A DNA stretch of 64,000 nucleotides, from positions 62,001 through 126,000 of the forward strand of contig ONMF01000002.1 of NCBI GenBank assembly GCA_900318865.1. The letters are read 5' to 3'. The notes under the pieces were generated by a model. It was not told where the DNA came from. It did no database searches and was given only the letters and a program-made list of their open reading frames with translations. The stretch comes from an uncultured Prevotellaceae bacterium (lineage in GTDB: Bacteria > Bacteroidota > Bacteroidia > Bacteroidales > Muribaculaceae). Position numbers and translations under genes: made by a program. Below, one piece after another: positions 23,880 to 32,775 of this stretch (within the stretch, counting starts at the first letter, position 1; each line of letters starts with the position of its first letter).

Positions 23880-25745
23880 ATGAGAAGATTCGTTTTCTCA
23901 CTTTTCACAGCCGCTGTCGCCAGCTCCACCGTTTCGGCACAACCCGACTCGGTAGCGCTGGCCGACCTCGTGGTGACCGGCACACGCGTTGTGGCCGACG
24001 TGCGGCATCTGCCCTCCACCGTCACCATCATCGAGCGCCCCACCCTCGCACTGGCCCAACAACCATCGTTGCTGCCATCGGTCATGGAGCAAGTGCCGTC
24101 ACTTCTTGTCACCAGCCGCGGCATGATGGGCTATGGCGTGAGTGGCGGGGCGGCAGGCGGCATCAGCCTGCGCGGCCTCAGCGGAGGTGCCGGGCAACTG
24201 CTGGTGCTCATCGACGGTCATCCACAGTACAATGGCATCTACGGCCACCCCATCAGCGATGCCTACCCCACGATGATGGCCGAGCGCGTGGAAGTGCTGC
24301 GCGGGCCGGCATCGATGCTCTATGGCAGCAATGCCATGGCTGGGGTAATCAACATCGTCAGCCGGCAGATGAATCACGACGGCGTAAAGACACGGCTTCA
24401 CCTGGGGGCCGGCAGCTACGGCACGTTCCAGTCCGAAGTCACCAACCAACTGCGCCGGGGGCGCTTCAGCAGCACTGTGAGCGCGCAATACGGACGCTCC
24501 GACAACCATCGGCCGCGCATGGGATTTGAGCAATACGGCGGGCAGATGAAGCTGGGCTATGATTTTTCCGAGCACTGGAAAGCATGGATTGACGCCAATG
24601 TCACTCATTTCAACGCGTCGCACCCGGGCACCACAGGCAGCCCGCTTTTCAATGCCGACCAGTGGATTACTCGCGGTGAGGCGTCGGCAGCGATAGAAAA
24701 TCACTATGACCGCACAGCCGGCGCGCTGAGCGTCTTCACCAACTGGGGACGGCACAAAATCGACGACGGCACGGCCGGCCCTGCCGCACCCACCATGCGC
24801 TATTTCCGCTCGAAAGACGCTCTCACTGGCATCTCTTGGTATCAAAGTGCGCAATTCTTCGACGGGAACCGCGTCACAGCAGGCATCGACTACCAGCACA
24901 TCTACGGCAACGCCTACTACACCTCCAAGGCCACCGGCGAAGTGCTCGACACGCCCAACAAGCAGAGCGGACGCTCCTATCGCAACGAAATAGCGGGCTA
25001 TGTCGATTTCAGGCAAGATTTGGCGGCCGGAAAGCTCACGCTGGATGCCGGGGTGCGTATCGATCACCACTCGGTGAGCGGAACCGAATGGATTCCACAG
25101 GCGGGCCTGGTGATTAGGCCCAACGCCACAAGCGAAATCAAGGCGATGGCCAGCAAGGGATTCCGCAACCCCACCATGCGCGAGATGTACCTCTATCCAC
25201 CATCCAACGAGGAACTGCGACCGGAGCGCGTCTGGAATTACGAACTCTCTTGGAAGCATCGTGCCGGAAGAGTTCATTATGGACTCAACGTGTTCTATAT
25301 CAAAGGCGACAACCTCATCCAGACGGTGGCTGCACAGCGCAAGAACTTGAACACCGGAGCCGTGGAAAACTGGGGAGCCGAAGCCGAGGTCACTTGGCAC
25401 ATCAACACTCGCTGGACACTCACATCCAATCATAGCGTGCTGCACATGGAGCATCCTGTGCTGGCTGCGCCCGAATACAAAGGCTATCTTGGAGTGCGCT
25501 ACTCGCACTCCAAATGGAATCTGCAAGCTGGCATGCAACACCTGGCAGGCCTTTTCACCGCCGTGGGCGACAACGAAAAAAAGGAGAATGTGTGGCTGCT
25601 TCACGCCACGGCCGCCTATCAACTGTGCCGGCAGTTGCAACTGTGGGTGCGCGGCGACAACCTGCTGGCACAACGCTATGAACTGAATGCCGGCTATCCC
25701 ATGCCACGCGCCACCTGCATGGCGGGCGTAAACGTCACTTTTTAG
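23880..25745 (+). CDS. TonB-dependent outer-membrane receptor
   Basis: 621 residues from ATG 23880 (a TTG nine codons upstream is less likely). Signal peptide to about residue 20, TonB box-like DLVVTGTRV, plug domain (LLVLIDGHPQYNGIYGHP, ERVEVLRGPASMLYGSNAMAGVINIV) and a 22-strand-type barrel ending in VNVTF. It lacks the N-terminal carboxypeptidase-like domain of SusC proteins, so it resembles siderophore, heme or cobalamin receptors (CirA/BtuB type). It sits between an exported DUF362 protein and a flavodoxin lipoprotein, which suggests metal or heme acquisition, but the ligand is unknown. Confidence 0.92.
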   Translation: MRRFVFSLFTAAVASSTVSAQPDSVALADLVVTGTRVVADVRHLPSTVTIIERPTLALAQQPSLLPSVMEQVPSLLVTSRGMMGYGVSGGAAGGISLRGLSGGAGQLLVLIDGHPQYNGIYGHPISDAYPTMMAERVEVLRGPASMLYGSNAMAGVINIVSRQMNHDGVKTRLHLGAGSYGTFQSEVTNQLRRGRFSSTVSAQYGRSDNHRPRMGFEQYGGQMKLGYDFSEHWKAWIDANVTHFNASHPGTTGSPLFNADQWITRGEASAAIENHYDRTAGALSVFTNWGRHKIDDGTAGPAAPTMRYFRSKDALTGISWYQSAQFFDGNRVTAGIDYQHIYGNAYYTSKATGEVLDTPNKQSGRSYRNEIAGYVDFRQDLAAGKLTLDAGVRIDHHSVSGTEWIPQAGLVIRPNATSEIKAMASKGFRNPTMREMYLYPPSNEELRPERVWNYELSWKHRAGRVHYGLNVFYIKGDNLIQTVAAQRKNLNTGAVENWGAEAEVTWHINTRWTLTSNHSVLHMEHPVLAAPEYKGYLGVRYSHSKWNLQAGMQHLAGLFTAVGDNEKKENVWLLHATAAYQLCRQLQLWVRGDNLLAQRYELNAGYPMPRATCMAGVNVTF

Positions 25746-25786
25746 CCTTCACTCATCAAACAATTCATCTTATAACCTCTTTGCAA

Positions 25787-26365
25787 ATGAAACAACTCAT
25801 CATCGCTGCAGCAGCAATCGTGGCACTGGCAATGTGCGCCTGTGCCCAGAACAAAGAAAACAAGACGACTGAGCAGGCCGCCGGCTCGCAAAACAAAACC
25901 CTTGTGGCCTATTTCTCGGCATCGGGCGTGACCCGCGCCGTGGCCAAGCAACTTGCCGAAGTGGCTGGCGCCGACCTGCACGAGATTCTTCCCGAAAAAG
26001 CTTATACCGACGCCGACCTTGACTGGCGCGACAGCACCAGCCGCTCGTCGGTGGAGATGGCCGACAAATCGTCACGGCCCGCCATCACCGCATTGCTCCC
26101 CGACATGGCCGCCTACGACACCATCTACGTGGGCTTTCCCATCTGGTGGTATACCGCCCCCACCATCATCAACACCTTTATGGAGAGTTACGACTTCAAG
26201 GGCAAGACGGTGATACCATTTGCCACTTCGGGCGGCAGCACCATCGACAAGGCTTGCGACGACCTCAAAAAAGCTTACCCCAACGTGAACTGGCTGCCGG
26301 GGCGCCTTCTGAACAACGCCACGAAGGACGACCTGAAGCAATGGGTGGCCCAACATAACCAATAA
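25787..26365 (+). CDS. Flavodoxin-domain lipoprotein
   Basis: 192 residues. The signal peptide ends in a lipobox (LAMCAC), so this flavodoxin is predicted outside the cytoplasm, unlike classical flavodoxins. The FMN phosphate loop is YFSASGVTRAVAKQLA; YVGFPIWWYTAPTIINTF and PFATSGGSTI form the other FMN loops. The Flavodoxin_4-like family is frequent in Bacteroidales. ATG at 25787, 41 bp after the TonB receptor, with vsr 6 bp downstream. Possible role: reduction of the receptor's ligand or of a partner in the periplasm (inference). Confidence 0.9.
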   Translation: MKQLIIAAAAIVALAMCACAQNKENKTTEQAAGSQNKTLVAYFSASGVTRAVAKQLAEVAGADLHEILPEKAYTDADLDWRDSTSRSSVEMADKSSRPAITALLPDMAAYDTIYVGFPIWWYTAPTIINTFMESYDFKGKTVIPFATSGGSTIDKACDDLKKAYPNVNWLPGRLLNNATKDDLKQWVAQHNQ

Positions 26366-26371
26366 GTCACA

Positions 26372-26878
26372 ATGAGTGACACCATGACCCCCGAGCAGCG
26401 ACATCGCTGCATGAGCCGCATCCGGAGCAAAAACACCAAGCCCGAACTGATTGTCAGGCGATGGCTCTGGCGACAAGGCTTCCGCTACCGCCTCCACGTC
26501 GGGGCATTGCCCGGCTCACCCGACATCGTGCTGCGACGGCTGCAGGTGGTCATTTTTGTCAACGGCTGTTTTTGGCACGGGCATGAGCGGTGCGCCACAT
26601 TCCGTCTGCCGGCCAGCAATCAAGAATTCTGGCGGCAGAAAATCGACAACAACCGGCAGCGCGACGCACGCAATGCCGCATGGCTGCGCCGCATGGGATG
26701 GCATGTGTTCACCGTGTGGGAGTGCCAGCTCACACCTGCACGCCGGCAACGAACCCTGCTGGGCCTGTCACAGCGCCTGAGCACTCTCACACTGGCTGCC
26801 TATCACACTGTAGCCGCCCCCTACCCCGATGTGGAGCTCACGGCCACACCACTGGCCGCCGAGGGCACTCGGTCGTGA
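26372..26878 (+). CDS. vsr: Very short patch repair endonuclease (Vsr)
   Basis: 168 residues. Nicks 5' of T in T:G mismatches formed by deamination of 5-methylcytosine. Family motifs are intact: MSRIRSKNTKPEL, LPGSPDIV (catalytic Asp51), VNGCFWHGHERCA (His69, metal/Zn region), EFWRQKIDNNRQRDARN and VWECQL. Vsr usually sits beside a C5-cytosine methyltransferase; none is here, and the methyltransferase at 6053 is a different class. It follows the flavodoxin gene by 6 bp and precedes ung by 31 bp. The tail after about residue 140 is variable. Confidence 0.93.
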   Translation: MSDTMTPEQRHRCMSRIRSKNTKPELIVRRWLWRQGFRYRLHVGALPGSPDIVLRRLQVVIFVNGCFWHGHERCATFRLPASNQEFWRQKIDNNRQRDARNAAWLRRMGWHVFTVWECQLTPARRQRTLLGLSQRLSTLTLAAYHTVAAPYPDVELTATPLAAEGTRS

Positions 26879-26909
26879 CATTTATTTCTTATCTTAACCA
26901 CCTCGAACC

Positions 26910-27575
26910 ATGAACGTAAGAATCGAAGAAAGCTGGAAACAAGCCCTGCAAGACGAATGGGACAAACCCTATTTTGAAACCCTCACTCGCTGGGTGCGAA
27001 GCGAATACCTGTCGAAACAAATATTCCCGCCAGGTCGGCAGATATTTGCGGCTTTCGATGCTACACCTTTCGATGCCGTGAAGGTGGTGATTTTGGGCCA
27101 AGACCCCTATCACGACATCGGACAAGCCAACGGGCTGTGCTTCAGTGTGAATCCGGGCATCGCCATGCCGCCATCGCTCATCAACATTTTCAAAGAGGTG
27201 CACGACGACACCGGCGCACCTATGCCGGCCAATGGCGACCTGAGCCGCTGGGCAAGGCAGGGCGTGCTGCTGCTCAACGCCACACTCACCGTCGAGGCCC
27301 ACCGGGCCGGCTCGCACCAAGGGCACGGCTGGGAACAATTCACCGACCAAGCCATCACCCGCTTGGCCACACTCCGCCGGGGACTGGTATTCATGCTTTG
27401 GGGCAATTATGCCAAGCAAAAAGGACGCTTTATCGACCGCCAGAGGCATCTGGTGCTCACAGCGGCACACCCCTCGCCTCTGTCGGCCAACCGCGGCGGC
27501 TGGTTCGGCAATCATCACTTCTCACAAGCCAACGCCTACCTCACAGCGCAGGGGCTTCAACCCATCGAATGGTGA
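26910..27575 (+). CDS. ung: Uracil-DNA glycosylase
   Basis: 221 residues, family 1 UDG. Removes uracil left by cytosine deamination or dUTP incorporation. Catalytic Asp65 in GQDPYHDIGQANGLCFSV and His187 in HPSPLSANRGGWFGNHHF are present, as is NATLTV. It follows vsr, which repairs the other product of cytosine deamination, so a shared repair operon is plausible. Confidence 0.96.
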   Translation: MNVRIEESWKQALQDEWDKPYFETLTRWVRSEYLSKQIFPPGRQIFAAFDATPFDAVKVVILGQDPYHDIGQANGLCFSVNPGIAMPPSLINIFKEVHDDTGAPMPANGDLSRWARQGVLLLNATLTVEAHRAGSHQGHGWEQFTDQAITRLATLRRGLVFMLWGNYAKQKGRFIDRQRHLVLTAAHPSPLSANRGGWFGNHHFSQANAYLTAQGLQPIEW

Positions 27576-27589
27576 TTTTCATGGGCAAA

Positions 27590-27623
27590 TTTGCCGATTT
27601 TCGGTCGGAAAACATTACCTTTG
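27590..27623 (+). promoter_or_regulatory. Promoter of speA
   Basis: TTTG (27590-27593), 22-nt spacer, TACCTTTG (27616-27623): a good -33/-7 pair. The leader to the ATG at 27670 is about 40 nt. Confidence 0.6.
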
Positions 27624-27669
27624 TAATTTGATTATTAACCTTACCTAAAAATCAAGAACCGTGCCCAGC

Positions 27670-29568
27670 ATGAACAAATGGCGCATCGAAGACAGCGCCG
27701 AGCTTTACAACATCAAGGGATGGGGGCTGAAATACTTCTCAATCAACGAGAAAGGCCACATCACCGTCACCCCCAAGCAAAGTTGTGTGCCAGTGGACTT
27801 GGTGGAAGTGATGGAAGAATTACAGTCACGCAACATCACCGCACCGGCATTGCTGCGCTTTCCCGACATCCTTGACAATCGTATCGAGAAAATTGCCAGC
27901 TGCTTCAAGAAGGCGGCCAAAGAGTATGAATATCAGGCCGAGAACTTCATCATCTACCCCATTAAGGTGAACCAGATGCGACAGGTGGTGGAGGAAATCG
28001 TGAGCCACGGCAAGAAGTTCAATATCGGCCTGGAGGCCGGCAGCAAGCCCGAACTGCATGCGGTGCTCGCCATGGGCGAGTATGGCAGCAATTCACTGGT
28101 GGTGTGCAACGGCTACAAAGACGAGGGCTATGTGGAGCTGGCGTTGCTGGCACAAAAAATGGGGCGAAAGATCTTCCTCGTTGTCGAAAAGCCCAACGAG
28201 TTGCGGCTCATCAACGATGTGGCCCGACGGCTCGATGTGCGCCCCAACATCGGGATGCGCATCAAGCTCAGCAGCAGCGGCAGCGGCAAGTGGGAAGAAA
28301 GCGGAGGCGACCGCAGCAAGTTCGGCTTGAACACAAGCGAGCTTTTCAGCTCTCTCGACTACCTCAAGGAGAACAATCTGGTCGACTGCCTCAAGTTGAT
28401 TCACTTCCACATCGGCAGCCAAATCACAAAAATCAGGCGCATCAAGAATGCCCTGCGCGAGGCGGCTCAATTCTATGTGCAGCTGTCCAAAATGGGCTAC
28501 GAACTCGATTTTGTCGACATCGGCGGTGGACTGGGCGTGGACTACGACGGCACGCGCAGCAGCGGCAGCGGCTACTCGATGAACTACAGCATCCAGGAAT
28601 ATGTCAACGACGCGGTCTACACCTTTGTCGATGCCAGCAACAAAAATGAAATCAAGCACCCCAACATCATCACCGAGAGCGGGCGCTCGCTCACGGCTCA
28701 CCATTCGGTGCTGGTGATGAACGTGCTCGAAACGGCGCAGCTGCCCACCTGGGACGAAGGAACCGACACCGTGACCGAAGAAGACGATGAGCTCGTGCGC
28801 GACATGCACGAGATTTGGGATAAAATCAACAAGGCGCGGTTGCTCGAGGACTGGCACGATGCCCTGCAAATCCGAGAGGAGGCGCTGGACCGCTTCAGCC
28901 TGGGGCTCATCGACCTGCGAACCCGTGCCATGGTGGAAAAATTGTTCTGGAGCGTGGCGCGCGATGTCAACAGCATAGCCAGCGACATGAAGCATGCTCC
29001 CGACGAACTGAACATGGTGGCAAAAATGCTGCCCGAGAAGTATTTCTGCAACTTCTCGTTGTTCCAGTCCCTGCCCGACTCTTGGGCCATCGACCAGGTG
29101 TTCCCGGTGGTGCCACTTCAGCGGCTCAACGAGCAGCCCGACCGCCGAGCCTCCATTCAAGACATCACCTGCGACAGTGACGGAAAAATTGCCAACTTCA
29201 TTTCGCCTCAGGGCGTGACCCACTCGCTGCCGGTGCACCGGCTGCGCAAGAACGAGCCCTACTATCTGGGAGTGTTCCTGGTGGGGGCTTATCAAGAGAT
29301 TTTGGGCGACATGCACAACTTGTTTGGCGACACCAATGCCGTGCACATCAACGTGTACAAAGACCATTACGACATCGACCAAGTCATCGACGGAGAAACG
29401 ATTGCCGAAGTGCTCGACTACGTGCAGTTCGGGCCTGAGCAACTGGTGCGGAATGTGGGCAAATGGGTGAACGAGTCGGTTCGGGCCGGCAAAATCACCA
29501 GCAAAGAAGGCGACGAGTTTATCCGCAACTACCGTTCCGGTTTGTTCGGTTACACCTATTTATTATAA
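27670..29568 (+). CDS. speA: Biosynthetic arginine decarboxylase
   Basis: 632 residues, fold III PLP enzyme that turns arginine into agmatine, the first step of polyamine synthesis in Bacteroidales. The PLP lysine is Lys99 in IYPIKVNQ; HFHIGSQ, DIGGGLGVDYDG and SGRSLTAHHSVLV mark the barrel, and CDSDGKI with the C-terminal GAYQEILGDMHNLFGD marks the second domain. The start is ATG 27670; an upstream in-frame GTG is less likely. A promoter at 27590-27623 and spacing of 25 bp to truA suggest a new transcript that may continue downstream. Confidence 0.96.
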   Translation: MNKWRIEDSAELYNIKGWGLKYFSINEKGHITVTPKQSCVPVDLVEVMEELQSRNITAPALLRFPDILDNRIEKIASCFKKAAKEYEYQAENFIIYPIKVNQMRQVVEEIVSHGKKFNIGLEAGSKPELHAVLAMGEYGSNSLVVCNGYKDEGYVELALLAQKMGRKIFLVVEKPNELRLINDVARRLDVRPNIGMRIKLSSSGSGKWEESGGDRSKFGLNTSELFSSLDYLKENNLVDCLKLIHFHIGSQITKIRRIKNALREAAQFYVQLSKMGYELDFVDIGGGLGVDYDGTRSSGSGYSMNYSIQEYVNDAVYTFVDASNKNEIKHPNIITESGRSLTAHHSVLVMNVLETAQLPTWDEGTDTVTEEDDELVRDMHEIWDKINKARLLEDWHDALQIREEALDRFSLGLIDLRTRAMVEKLFWSVARDVNSIASDMKHAPDELNMVAKMLPEKYFCNFSLFQSLPDSWAIDQVFPVVPLQRLNEQPDRRASIQDITCDSDGKIANFISPQGVTHSLPVHRLRKNEPYYLGVFLVGAYQEILGDMHNLFGDTNAVHINVYKDHYDIDQVIDGETIAEVLDYVQFGPEQLVRNVGKWVNESVRAGKITSKEGDEFIRNYRSGLFGYTYLL

Positions 29569-29593
29569 CAAATAGCTCCATACACCGGGGACG

Positions 29594-30340
29594 ATGCGCT
29601 ATTTCATCACATTGAGCTACCGAGGCGAGCCGTTTCACGGCTGGCAAATCCAGCCGCACGACGCCAGCGTGCAGGAGACCATTGAGCGAGCTTTGGCCAC
29701 TCTGCTGCATGCCCCCACTCCCGTCACGGGGGCGGGACGCACCGACACGGCCGTGAACGCCTCGATGATGGTGGCGCATTTTGACACCGCCGAGCCCATC
29801 GACAATAGGCCGCTGATGGTGCACAGCCTCAATGGCATCGTGGGGCGCGACATCGCCATCCACACCATCCATCCGGTGCACGACACCGCCCATGCACGAT
29901 TCGATGCCACCAGCCGCACCTATAAGTACTACTGCCACACGGCCAAATCGCCATTCCTCTATCCGCTGAGCTGGCCGTGCCGCCGTGAGCTCGACTTCGA
30001 CTTGATGAACCAGGCGGCAGCCCGACTGATGGGCTACCGCGACTTCACATCGTTCTCTAAGCTTCACACCGATGTAAAAACCAATAATTGTGTCATCACC
30101 CACGCGCAGTGGACGCACATCGACAGCCACCGGTGGGTGTTCACCATCACGGCCGACCGTTTTCTGCGCAACATGGTGCGCGCCATTGTGGGCACACTGG
30201 TCGAGGTGGGGCTTCACCGCATCGGGGTGAACGATTTCTGCCACATCATCGAGCGACGCGACCGCCGGGCGGCAGGAACATCCATGCCCGGCAACGCCTT
30301 GTTTTTGTCTAACATCACCTACCCTTATCCCATCCGATGA
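29594..30340 (+). CDS. truA: tRNA pseudouridine synthase A
   Basis: 248 residues. Makes pseudouridine at tRNA positions 38-40. Catalytic Asp lies in GAGRTDTAVNAS (family GaGRTDxGVHA, with the usual His replaced by Asn). FDATSRTYKYYC, DFTSFSK and FLRNMVRAIVGTLVEVG are typical. It starts 25 bp after speA and overlaps the next gene by 4 bp (ATGA). Confidence 0.95.
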   Translation: MRYFITLSYRGEPFHGWQIQPHDASVQETIERALATLLHAPTPVTGAGRTDTAVNASMMVAHFDTAEPIDNRPLMVHSLNGIVGRDIAIHTIHPVHDTAHARFDATSRTYKYYCHTAKSPFLYPLSWPCRRELDFDLMNQAAARLMGYRDFTSFSKLHTDVKTNNCVITHAQWTHIDSHRWVFTITADRFLRNMVRAIVGTLVEVGLHRIGVNDFCHIIERRDRRAAGTSMPGNALFLSNITYPYPIR

Positions 30341-30861
30341 AGCATTGTTTATTCCTTATCATCGCCTTGCTTGCACTTTCTGCTTGCAATGGCAACACCG
30401 GCACTGCCACCGCCACCGTGCAGACCGGCGACACGATTGACTCTAAAACGAAACTGACAAATATGAATGAAGTACAAGCCTATCTGAAAGAATGCTCGGC
30501 ATTCTTTATAGCCACCACCGATGGTGACCAGCCACGCGTTCGGCCCTTCGGTGTGGCCGAAGTGATTAACGACCGGCTCTACATCATGACCGGTAAAAAG
30601 AAAGATGTCTACAAGCAAATGATGGCTAACGGCAAGTTTGAAATTTGCGCGCTCAAGCCATCGGGAGCCGAGTGGATGAGGTTGAGCGGTGATTTGGTAG
30701 CCGATGAAACGCTCGCTGTGAAAGAGGAATTTCTCGAGCGCAATCCCGAACTCAAGTCGATGTACAAAGCCGACGACGACAACATGGCCGTCCTCTACAT
30801 TACCCACGCCACAGCACGCTTTTGCTCCTTCACCAGTCAGGAGCGAACCGTGGCGTTTTAA
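30337..30861 (+). CDS. Pyridoxamine 5'-phosphate oxidase-like (FMN split-barrel) lipoprotein
   Basis: 174 residues. The C-terminal ~130 residues are a standard split-barrel flavin-binding domain (ECSAFFIATTDGDQPRVRPFGV, LYIMTGKKKDVYKQMMANGKFEIC, EWMRLSGDLV). Relatives are usually cytoplasmic and start near the MNEVQAYL segment; here an in-frame lipoprotein signal (LALSAC, Cys about 17) precedes it. The 4-bp overlap with truA supports the longer form. Function unknown; perhaps an exported flavin or heme-related reductase. Confidence 0.82.
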   Translation: MKHCLFLIIALLALSACNGNTGTATATVQTGDTIDSKTKLTNMNEVQAYLKECSAFFIATTDGDQPRVRPFGVAEVINDRLYIMTGKKKDVYKQMMANGKFEICALKPSGAEWMRLSGDLVADETLAVKEEFLERNPELKSMYKADDDNMAVLYITHATARFCSFTSQERTVAF

Positions 30862-30917
30862 CCATCGCTACGTCAGTGAGGAAACCCGCCCATTCTCTTA
30901 AACCGTCGGCCGACCCC

Positions 30918-31619
30918 ATGGGCCATGCCATTGCCTGCTACCACCGCACGGGCAAGGCCGGCCGGCTGCAGGTATTATCGCCCCAACTGGACGACGACGA
31001 GATTCCCGTGTCGTGGCTGTTCCGCACCTTTGAGCAGATGCCGGCACTGGAACAACGCGCCGTGCTCATGTCGAGCGGACGCGTGCTCGATGTGGGAGCC
31101 GGTGCAGGATGCCACTCGCTCGCATTGCAGCATCGTGGCATCGACGTAACGGCAATCGACATCTCGCCACTGGCCGTGGCCACCATGCGGGAGCGCGGTG
31201 TCAAGCAGGTCTTGCAGCACGATTTCTTTCACTTTCATGGACAGTTCGACACCATTCTCATGCTCATGAACGGCATCGGCATCGTGGGGATGCTCGACAA
31301 GCTTCCTGCATTTTTCAGGCACATCGACCGGTTGCTTGCACCGCACGGACAGGTGCTGTGCGATTCGTCCGACATCGCCTACCTTTATGAGGACGAGGAT
31401 GGTAAACGCTTTTTGCCTGACGATGGCTCCTACTATGGTGAAATGCAGTTCCAGATGCGATGCGACGATGTGACCGGAGCGCCGTTCAAATGGCTCTATA
31501 TCGACCCTCACACGCTCGGGCGTGTGGCTCAAGAGAATGGATTCAGCACCACCATTGTTGAGCAAGGTGACCATTTCGACTATCTGGCGAGTATCACCCG
31601 ACTCAACCCAGCGCCATAG
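30918..31619 (+). CDS. Class I SAM-dependent methyltransferase
   Basis: 233 residues from ATG 30918 (MGHAIACYH...); in-frame GTG/TTG codons upstream could extend it. Motif I VLDVGAGAGCHSLAL, motif II VTAIDISPLAV, the acidic motif QHDFFHFHGQFDTILMLMNGIGIVG and DRLLAPHGQVLCDSSD define a Rossmann methyltransferase. The conserved Bacteroidales arrangement DPMGxAIxxYHxTGKAxRL is visible at the N-terminus. The substrate is unknown; nothing in the neighbours points to one. Confidence 0.88.
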   Translation: MGHAIACYHRTGKAGRLQVLSPQLDDDEIPVSWLFRTFEQMPALEQRAVLMSSGRVLDVGAGAGCHSLALQHRGIDVTAIDISPLAVATMRERGVKQVLQHDFFHFHGQFDTILMLMNGIGIVGMLDKLPAFFRHIDRLLAPHGQVLCDSSDIAYLYEDEDGKRFLPDDGSYYGEMQFQMRCDDVTGAPFKWLYIDPHTLGRVAQENGFSTTIVEQGDHFDYLASITRLNPAP

Positions 31620-31686
31620 CGCCAACAATATTTTTTTCATGAATTTTCATTTTTCCATACACATTGAGTCTTAACTTCTTAGATTT

Positions 31687-32775
31687 ATGAGTTCAAAACG
31701 TATCCTGCACTTCGATGTGCTCAAAGGCATTGCCATTTTCATGGTTGTCATGGGGCATGTGATTGCCATGTGCATCCGCGGCCTCGACGGGGCTTTTCTG
31801 TTCAAGTTCATTGAGCAAACGCACATGCCCATCTTCTTCTTCATCAGCGGCTATCTCACTTATGCCGCCACCGGGCAGAGCACCTTCAAGACCCCTAACC
31901 TGAAAAAACGCTTCATGCAACTCATCATCCCCTTCCTGGTCATCACGCCGCTGTGGGTGCTCTATTTCCCCCACAGCGGCCTGCAATCACCGCTGAGCGA
32001 CAACCTGCCGGCATTGTATCGGGCTTATTGGAAGGACGGTTACTGGTTCACACTGTGCCTGTTCGAGCTATTCCTTGTTTACTATCCGCTGAGCTTGCTG
32101 CTGAGCCGCTTGCATCGCTCGTGGGCACAGATTGTCGCTATCGTGGCCACTTATGCCGTGCTCATCGTCATGGCCGTCTTGTTCTCCGACGAGGAGGCGG
32201 GCGTCGACTATCCGGGGCTGGGATTGCTGGCCCGCTTCTTCCCCATCTTCATCATGGGAGTGATGGCCCACCGCTGGCGCGGGGCATTCGATAAGGCTTG
32301 CCACAATTCTGCATGGATTACAACGGCCGTCGTCACATTTGCCGTGGCTTTCTTCATCGTGGCCTATCGCTGGGATATGCCTTGGGCCGAAAACAATACC
32401 GTGGCAGCGGCGATCAACTATTTGCTCATGCCGCCCATGCAACTGTCGCTCATCGTTCTGGCGATTGCCATGGCCGAGCCGTGGTGCAGCCGTGAGTTCC
32501 AGTCCGAGCGTCAACCCGGCCGCATCGCACGCTACTTCAACCTGCTGGGACACAAAAGTCTGGGCATATATCTGCTGCACTACTTCTTCCTGTTCCCGCT
32601 CACGGCTCTGCAGCAACCCCTCAAGCAGATGGCACTTTCGGCGGTGCCCCTGGCGGTGGTGGCAGCGGTGGTGGCGGTGGCCATTGTGGCCGTCACCCTG
32701 CTCGTGATTTATGCCCTGGAACGCAGCCGCCTGCTGGCTTTCCTGTTCTTGGGCCAACCGATGTCGCCACGATGA
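31687..32775 (+). CDS. Acyltransferase 3 (OafA/WecH-like) membrane protein
   Basis: 362 residues with about 10 TM segments. The N-terminus RILHFDVLKGIAIFMVVMGHV contains the catalytic His of the acyltransferase 3 family; HMPIFFFISGYL and GYWFTLCLFELFL follow. Such proteins O-acetylate surface glycans or related molecules in the inner membrane. The stop overlaps the GNAT start by 4 bp, so the two are co-translated. Confidence 0.9.
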   Translation: MSSKRILHFDVLKGIAIFMVVMGHVIAMCIRGLDGAFLFKFIEQTHMPIFFFISGYLTYAATGQSTFKTPNLKKRFMQLIIPFLVITPLWVLYFPHSGLQSPLSDNLPALYRAYWKDGYWFTLCLFELFLVYYPLSLLLSRLHRSWAQIVAIVATYAVLIVMAVLFSDEEAGVDYPGLGLLARFFPIFIMGVMAHRWRGAFDKACHNSAWITTAVVTFAVAFFIVAYRWDMPWAENNTVAAAINYLLMPPMQLSLIVLAIAMAEPWCSREFQSERQPGRIARYFNLLGHKSLGIYLLHYFFLFPLTALQQPLKQMALSAVPLAVVAAVVAVAIVAVTLLVIYALERSRLLAFLFLGQPMSPR

